Position numbers and translations under genes: made by a program. A stretch of 64,000 bases of DNA. Origin: Streptomyces olivochromogenes. GTDB lineage: Bacteria > Actinomycetota > Actinomycetes > Streptomycetales > Streptomycetaceae. Under the pieces are notes generated by a model. The model did not search any database and was not told the DNA's origin. It saw only the letters and a list, made by a program, of their open reading frames with translations. Below are positions 59,536-64,000 of the stretch, piece after piece (within the stretch, counting starts at the first letter, position 1; every line of letters starts with the position of its first letter). The DNA is taken from positions 1-64,000 of the forward strand of contig NZ_JADDRL010000015.1 of the NCBI RefSeq assembly GCF_021538895.1, given 5' to 3'.

Positions 59536-60338
59536 CCCCCTGGCGCTGGGCCGTCCTCGGCCTGGCCGCGCTGTACTTCCTGGTGCCGCTCGCCGCGTCC
59601 GTGATCTTCACGGTCGACGTGCCCGGCCACGGCGTCACCTTCGACGCGTACACGCAGATCCTGTCCGCCGACGGCTTCACCTCCAGCCTGCTGCTCTCGC
59701 TGGAGCTGGCCGTGGCCACCATCGTGGTCGTCCTGCTGCTGATGGTGCCCGCCGTGGTCGCGCTGCGGCTCGGCGCGCCCAAGCTGCGGCCGGTGGTGGA
59801 GGTCGTGTGCTCGCTGCCGCTGGTGGTGCCGCCGATCGCGTTCGTCGCGGGGATCGTCACCGTGCTGAAGTGGGGTCCGGACCACCTGTCCAGGACCCCG
59901 CTGTTCCAGACGTTCGTGGCGATCCAGAACCCGACCTTCCCGGTCGTGCTCGTCCTCGCCTACGTCGTGATGGCCCTGCCGTTCGTCTACCGCGCCCTGG
60001 ACGCGGGCCTGCGTGCCATGGACGTGCGCACCCTCGTCGAGGCCGCGCGCAGTTGCGGCGCGTCCTGGCCGCAGGCCCTCGTCCGGGCCGTACTGCCGAA
60101 CCTGCGCGGGGCGCTGCTGAACGCGTCGTTCCTCACGCTGGCCCTGGTCCTCGGCGAGTTCACCGTCGCCCGACTGCTGGGCTTCCAGCCCTTCGCCGTG
60201 TGGATCTACAACGTCGGCGGCTCCCAGGCCCAGATGTCCGTCGCCGTGTCCGTGCTCAGCCTGCTCCTCACCTGGGCCCTGCTCCTCGTGCTCGCCGGTG
60301 CCGGCGGACGCACCCGAACCGCTTCCTCCCGGGGTTGA
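59520..60338 (+). CDS. ABC transporter permease 2
   Basis: The 272-residue protein has six hydrophobic helices and the EAA-type loop TLVEAARSCGASWPQALVRA with VLPNLRGALL, contacting the ATPase. ATG 59520 lies inside the end of permease 1, showing coupling. The ATPase start is 3 bp after its stop. Confidence 0.9.
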   Translation: MARRLTPWRWAVLGLAALYFLVPLAASVIFTVDVPGHGVTFDAYTQILSADGFTSSLLLSLELAVATIVVVLLLMVPAVVALRLGAPKLRPVVEVVCSLPLVVPPIAFVAGIVTVLKWGPDHLSRTPLFQTFVAIQNPTFPVVLVLAYVVMALPFVYRALDAGLRAMDVRTLVEAARSCGASWPQALVRAVLPNLRGALLNASFLTLALVLGEFTVARLLGFQPFAVWIYNVGGSQAQMSVAVSVLSLLLTWALLLVLAGAGGRTRTASSRG

Positions 60339-60341
60339 ACC

Positions 60342-61418
60342 ATGACCGTCACCACGCTTGAGAAGGCGACCGCCGAGAAGGCCGCCACCGTCGAATTCCG
60401 GGGCCTGCGACGCGAGTTCGGGACCACCGTTGCCCTCGACGGACTTGACCTGACCGTCCGCCCGGGGGAGTTCCTGGCCCTGCTCGGCCCCTCCGGCTGC
60501 GGCAAGACGACCGCGCTGCGCATGCTCGCCGGCTTCGAACACCCCGACTCCGGCGCCGTGCTGGTGGACGGCGAGGACGTCACCCAGGTGCCGGCCCACC
60601 GCCGGGACGCCGGGATGGTCTTCCAGTCGTACAGCCTCTTCCCGCATCTGAACGCCGTCGACAACGTGGCCTTCGGACTGCGCATGCGCAAGGTCCGCAC
60701 CGCCGAACGGCGCTCCCGCGCCGCCGAGTTGCTGGAACTGGTCGGCCTCGGCGACAAGGGAGAGCGGTTCCCGCACCAGCTCTCCGGCGGCCAGCAGCAG
60801 CGCATCGCGCTGGCCCGCGCCCTCGCCCTGCGCCCGCGCGTCCTGCTGCTCGACGAGCCGCTGTCGGCGCTGGACGCCAAGGTCAGGCTGACCCTGCGCG
60901 AGGAGATCCGCCGGCTCCAGCAGGAGCTCGGCATCACCACCCTCTTCGTCACCCACGACCAGGAGGAGGCCCTCTCGGTCGCCGACCGGGTCGCCGTCAT
61001 GCGCGCCGGACGGCTCGAACAGTGCGCCGAACCCGCCGAGTTGTACGGCCGTCCCGCCACCGCCTTCGTCGCCGAGTTCGTCGGCACGATGAGCCGGATC
61101 CCGGGCGAGCTGAAGGACGGCACCGTCGAGGTGCTCGGGCAGCGGCTGCCGGCCGACGGCGAGGCACCGAACGGCGCGGTCGACGTGCTGGTGCGGCCGG
61201 AGTCCGTCCAGGTGCGGGCCGACGAGCAGGGCAGCGCCCGGGTCGTCGCCACCGCCTTCCTGGGCGCCGTCGTCCGGGTCACCGTACGGCTCGCCGACGG
61301 CACCGAGGCCAAGGCCGACCTGCCCGCCCACGAGGCCGCCGGGCTCGGCGCCGGATCCGCCGTCGGCGTGTCGCTGCCCGAGCGGCCGGTGCTGGTGGCC
61401 GAACGTATCCAGAAGTGA
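60342..61418 (+). CDS. ABC transporter ATP-binding protein
   Basis: The 358-residue protein has Walker A GPSGCGKTT, Q-loop in GMVFQSYSLFPHLNAVDNVA, signature LSGGQQQRIALARAL, Walker B VLLLDEPLSALDAKVR and the switch His in TTLFVTHDQEEALSVADRV. The C-terminal TOBE domain (about 245-355) is typical of spermidine/putrescine, iron and phosphonate importers (PotA/FbpC/PhnT). Fully coupled with the operon. Confidence 0.95.
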   Translation: MTVTTLEKATAEKAATVEFRGLRREFGTTVALDGLDLTVRPGEFLALLGPSGCGKTTALRMLAGFEHPDSGAVLVDGEDVTQVPAHRRDAGMVFQSYSLFPHLNAVDNVAFGLRMRKVRTAERRSRAAELLELVGLGDKGERFPHQLSGGQQQRIALARALALRPRVLLLDEPLSALDAKVRLTLREEIRRLQQELGITTLFVTHDQEEALSVADRVAVMRAGRLEQCAEPAELYGRPATAFVAEFVGTMSRIPGELKDGTVEVLGQRLPADGEAPNGAVDVLVRPESVQVRADEQGSARVVATAFLGAVVRVTVRLADGTEAKADLPAHEAAGLGAGSAVGVSLPERPVLVAERIQK

Positions 61419-61432
61419 GGAACGACAACAAC

Positions 61433-62920
61433 GTGACCCCCCACACCTCCGCACTCCCGCTGCAGGCCGTTCTGTTCGACATGGACGGCACGCTCGTCGA
61501 CACCGAGCGTCTGTGGTGGGAGGCGGTCGAGCAGGTCGCCGGACGCCCGCTGGGCGAGGCCGACCAGCCGGAGGTGCTCGGCCGCCCCGTCGAGCACACC
61601 GCCGCCTGGCTCGCTGCCGCCGACGGCCGGGACGGCGACGACCTCGCGGCCGAGCTGCACCGCGAGTTCGCCGACCGCGTCCGCACGGGCATCGTGCCCC
61701 GCCCCGGCGCCCTCGATCTGCTGGACGCGCTGGCCCGCGCCGGCATCCCCACCGCCCTGGTCACCGCGTCCCCGCGCGCGGTCGCCGACGTGGTGCTCGA
61801 CGCGCTCGGGCCCGAGCGGTTCGCGGTCTCCGTCACGGCCGACGACACCAGCCGGACCAAGCCCGCCCCGGACCCCTACCTGGCCGCCTGCCGGGCCCTC
61901 GGCGTCGAGCCGGTGCGCTGCGTGGCGGTCGAGGACACCGAGACCGGCGTGGCCTCCGCCGAGGCGGCGGGCTGCGCGGTCCTGGCCGTGCCGTCCCTCG
62001 CGCCGATCGACAGCGCGCCCGGCCGGACCGTGCGCGACAGCCTCGTCGGCGTCACACCGAAGGAGCTGCGGAACATGGTCGCGCCGGAGCTGCGGGTCAT
62101 GTCCTGGAACCTCTGGCTCGGCGGCGCCCCGGTCGACGACCACCGGGCCAAGCAGCTCAAGGTCGTCCTGGAGACGGGCGCGGACGTCGTCGGCCTCCAG
62201 GAGACGGCCGGCACCTCGGCCCAGGAGCTCGCCGAGGCGCTGGGCTGGCACCACCACCGTGCCGGCGAAAACCTCGGCATCATCAGCCGTCACCCCATCA
62301 CCGCCCGTTTCGGCGACCCGGACGTCGGCTTCTACGGCGCCGCGGGGGTACGGATCGAGGTCGCCCCCGGCCGCGAGGTGGACGTCTGGACCGCCCACCT
62401 CCACTACACGCCGTACGGGCCCTACGAGTCCGCGTTCGACGGGCTCCCGGCGGCGGAGCTGATCGCCCACGAGGAGGTACGCCTCACGCAGATGCGGGAC
62501 ACGCTGGGCCGGATCGCCGAGGCGGCCGACGACGCCGTACCCGTCGTCCTCGTCGGCGACTTCAACTGCCCCTCCCACCTGGACCGGGCAGACGTCGAGT
62601 GGCCCGTGACCCAGGCCGCGCAGGAGGCGGGGTTCGCCGACTCCTACCGGGAGGCCCACCCGGACCCGGCCGCCGAGCCCGGACACACCTGGTCGCCGAT
62701 CCACCCGGTGCACGAGGACGGCAGCGGGCGGACCGAGCCGCAGGACCGGATCGACTTCGTCCTGCACCGGGGGCTCACGGTCCTCGACTCGCGGACCGTC
62801 GTGAGCGGCACGCCGCGCCCCTGGCCGGACGTCGCCGGCAACGAGTGGCCGTCGGACCACGCGGCCGTCCTCACCGTCTTCGCCGTGGGCCGGGCGCCGT
62901 TCGCCGTGCGCGGGGCCTGA
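61433..62920 (+). CDS. Two-domain HAD phosphatase - EEP phosphodiesterase fusion
   Basis: The 495-residue frame joins two catalytic domains. Residues 1-210 form a HAD-IA phosphatase: VLFDMDGTLVDTERLWWEAV (D16, D18), PTALVTASPRAVADVV (motif II), the Lys of TKPAPDPYL and VAVEDTETGVASAEAAGC. Residues about 215-490 form an endonuclease/exonuclease/phosphatase domain: RVMSWNLWLGG, DVVGLQET, HLHYTPYGPYESAF, VPVVLVGDFNCPSHLD, RIDFVLHR and WPSDHAAVLTVF, with all metal and catalytic residues. An in-frame ATG at 62075 with AAGGAG 10 bp upstream could give a separate EEP protein. GTG 61433 is 14 bp after the ATPase stop. Together they suggest hydrolysis of an imported phosphodiester. Confidence 0.88.
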   Translation: MTPHTSALPLQAVLFDMDGTLVDTERLWWEAVEQVAGRPLGEADQPEVLGRPVEHTAAWLAAADGRDGDDLAAELHREFADRVRTGIVPRPGALDLLDALARAGIPTALVTASPRAVADVVLDALGPERFAVSVTADDTSRTKPAPDPYLAACRALGVEPVRCVAVEDTETGVASAEAAGCAVLAVPSLAPIDSAPGRTVRDSLVGVTPKELRNMVAPELRVMSWNLWLGGAPVDDHRAKQLKVVLETGADVVGLQETAGTSAQELAEALGWHHHRAGENLGIISRHPITARFGDPDVGFYGAAGVRIEVAPGREVDVWTAHLHYTPYGPYESAFDGLPAAELIAHEEVRLTQMRDTLGRIAEAADDAVPVVLVGDFNCPSHLDRADVEWPVTQAAQEAGFADSYREAHPDPAAEPGHTWSPIHPVHEDGSGRTEPQDRIDFVLHRGLTVLDSRTVVSGTPRPWPDVAGNEWPSDHAAVLTVFAVGRAPFAVRGA

Positions 62921-62933
62921 TCCGCCGACCGCC

Positions 62934-62964
62934 GGACCCGGCGCCCCGGGAACAAACCGGGTCC
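62934..62964 (+). terminator. Hairpin after the importer operon
   Basis: GGACCCGG (62934-62941) pairs with CCGGGTCC (62957-62964) across a 15-nt loop containing CCCCGGG. It lies just downstream of the operon end. Confidence 0.6.
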
Positions 62965-63062
62965 GCCGGGTGCTGCACCTGATACCCCGCCAGGTACGCG
63001 AGTCCCAGGGTGACCGACCGCCGACGGGAGCCGGTAGAGCATCCCGAGGAAGGGGCGATCCG

Positions 63063-63344
63063 ATGAGGACGACGGCGACGGCTGTGGCGACGACGACTGC
63101 GACGACGGAACAGGACCGGTCGAGTACGGCCGGTGACACGCGGCTGGTGACCTCCTGCGGCCGCCCGATAGCGGTGAAGTGCCTCCGTCTGGAGACGGCG
63201 GACCGGCCCATCAGCCGGGTCACCCTGGACGTCGGCCGGGCTCAGGGCGGGGAACCGGGCATGTGGGCGGCCCTCACCCCCGCGGAGGCACGTGACCTGG
63301 CCCGGCTCCTGCTGATCCACGCCGGGGTGGCCGAGACGTCCTGA
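63063..63344 (+). CDS. Small hypothetical protein
   Basis: The 93-residue protein has a Thr/Ala-rich N-terminus (TATAVATTTATTEQD), a central TSCGRPIAVKCLRLETADRP and a C-terminal LTPAEARDLARLLLIHAGVAE helix. It has no signal or membrane segment. GAGGAAGGGG is upstream of the ATG. I recognise no family; similar short proteins with an EARDLARLLL C-terminus occur in Streptomyces. Confidence 0.65.
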   Translation: MRTTATAVATTTATTEQDRSSTAGDTRLVTSCGRPIAVKCLRLETADRPISRVTLDVGRAQGGEPGMWAALTPAEARDLARLLLIHAGVAETS

Positions 63345-63423
63345 CCGCCCGGCGGACGCGACCCCGCCGCAGCGTCCGTCCGGGCATGCTGGTGGACACG
63401 GGCGCGGGCCGGGAGGTACGGAC

Positions 63424-63867
63424 ATGCGGTGGTGGACCGGAGTGTGCGTGGCCACCGGGGTGGCCGTCCTGACGGGGTGCGGCACCTCGGCGTCCGGCGG
63501 TGCGGCCGAGCCCTCCGGCGCGGCCGGGAACTGCGCCGCCGGGCACGCGGAGGTCACCGTCGCCCCGGGTGATCCGGCCGTGCGCTCGCTGTGCGTGCGG
63601 CCCGGGACCGTCGTGGCTCTGGTGCTCAGGCCCCGGATCGACGACAAGCGGTGGACGGCCGTACACACCTCGGCGCCCGCCCTCGCCCTGCCCTCCGGCT
63701 GGCGGCTCGACCCGGACGGCACCGCGCACGCCTCGCTGCGCTGCGCGGTCACCCGGTCCGGAGCGGCCCGGGTGACCGCGCTCGCGAAAGCGCCGGACAT
63801 CGCCGGCGCGCCGCGCGTCGCCTTCACTCTCGACGTACGGGTGGTGCCGTACGCGCGGGAGGGGTGA
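63424..63867 (+). CDS. Small lipoprotein of unknown function
   Basis: The 147-residue precursor has a lipobox (VAVLTGCGTS) and a short Gly/Ala/Ser linker. The mature domain has four Cys residues besides the lipidated one (GNCAAGHAEV, SLCVRPG, SLRCAVTRSG) and beta-rich character. No family is recognised. GGGAGG precedes the ATG. Confidence 0.75.
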   Translation: MRWWTGVCVATGVAVLTGCGTSASGGAAEPSGAAGNCAAGHAEVTVAPGDPAVRSLCVRPGTVVALVLRPRIDDKRWTAVHTSAPALALPSGWRLDPDGTAHASLRCAVTRSGAARVTALAKAPDIAGAPRVAFTLDVRVVPYAREG

Positions 63868-63946
63868 CCCCGGCACCCGACGGCCCGTGAGCCGCCGGGC
63901 ACGACCGGACACGGCCGAGCGCGGCCGGGATCACCCCCTCCCCGGG

Positions 63947-64000
63947 TCAGTCGCAGTCGCGCACCTTGATGGCGCGGATGCCCCGGCCGTGCGTCGCCGC
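63947..64000 (-). CDS. Partial CDS at right edge (C-terminal end)
   Basis: Seventeen codons of a gene continuing beyond the window, ending ATHGRGIRAIKVRDCD before the TGA (63949-63947). The codon pattern is coding-like, but too little is visible to assign a function. Confidence 0.5.
   Translation of the reverse strand, partial: AATHGRGIRAIKVRDCD

Noticed and set aside
1..64000. CRISPR arrays, rRNA, phage or complete IS elements
   Set aside because: No spaced repeats, no rRNA-like stretches, and no transposase or phage genes were found; only the 205-bp MITE is mobile-element-like.

Overview
The window is chromosomal DNA of very high G+C content with strongly G/C-biased third codon positions, GTG and TTG starts, AGGAGG-like ribosome binding sites and families typical of Streptomyces (STAS/ANTAR and PP2C regulators, secreted hydrolases, lysyl-oxidase-like protein, Cys-free ribosomal proteins). 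I call it a Streptomyces or very close relative. The species cannot be named from the sequence alone. No rRNA, CRISPR array, phage or complete insertion sequence is visible.

Region 1 (1-11513) is a compact selenocysteine island. After a partial CAP/SCP secreted protein, whose stop codon carries a MITE insertion, come a formate dehydrogenase iron-sulfur subunit and an NrfD-type membrane subunit, a HAD hydrolase on the other strand, and the catalytic subunit fdhA. fdhA has an in-frame UGA (Sec189) followed by a textbook bacterial SECIS hairpin. Next to it lie selD, tRNA-Sec (anticodon UCA), selB and selA, so the only obvious client and the whole decoding machinery sit together. The 3' end of selB is antisense to the tRNA-Sec gene. 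Its UGA stop is the exact complement of the anticodon, and the frame beyond that UGA runs open into selD.

Region 2 (11670-14631) holds a small winged-helix regulator divergent from a STAS+ANTAR protein, then a secreted lysyl-oxidase-like protein.

Region 3 (14715-23952) is the most interesting block: a five-gene minus-strand operon reading Pls-like membrane synthetase (carrier domain, no adenylation domain), NRPS (half condensation-A-T-TE), Fe(II)/2-oxoglutarate oxygenase, SbnB and SbnA. SbnA and SbnB make 2,3-diaminopropionate (Dap), so I infer a Dap-based, possibly hydroxylated oligo- or polyamide made by a split version of an epsilon-polylysine-type synthetase. Upstream of it are Cys-free L33, L31 and L36 ribosomal proteins (24255-24887), which are associated with zinc limitation in Streptomyces.

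Region 4 (25174-41524) is mixed: an acyltransferase-3 membrane protein, an FAD disulfide reductase, an HxlR/azoreductase divergent pair, a secreted GH5 enzyme, an M4 protease, a NodB deacetylase, a Ser/Thr kinase coupled to a membrane partner, an SGNH hydrolase, and AI-2E and Sap family membrane proteins.

Region 5 (41641-56403) has two PAS/GAF/PP2C phosphatases around a lipoprotein, an alpha/beta hydrolase, a GH16-like protein, an alcohol dehydrogenase, an amidase, an M1 peptidase and a ricin-domain secreted protein.

Region 6 (56513-62920) is a GntR-controlled ABC importer operon ending in a HAD-EEP two-domain phosphoesterase. This suggests uptake and dephosphorylation of an organophosphate or phosphonate. 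Two small genes and a truncated gene close the window.
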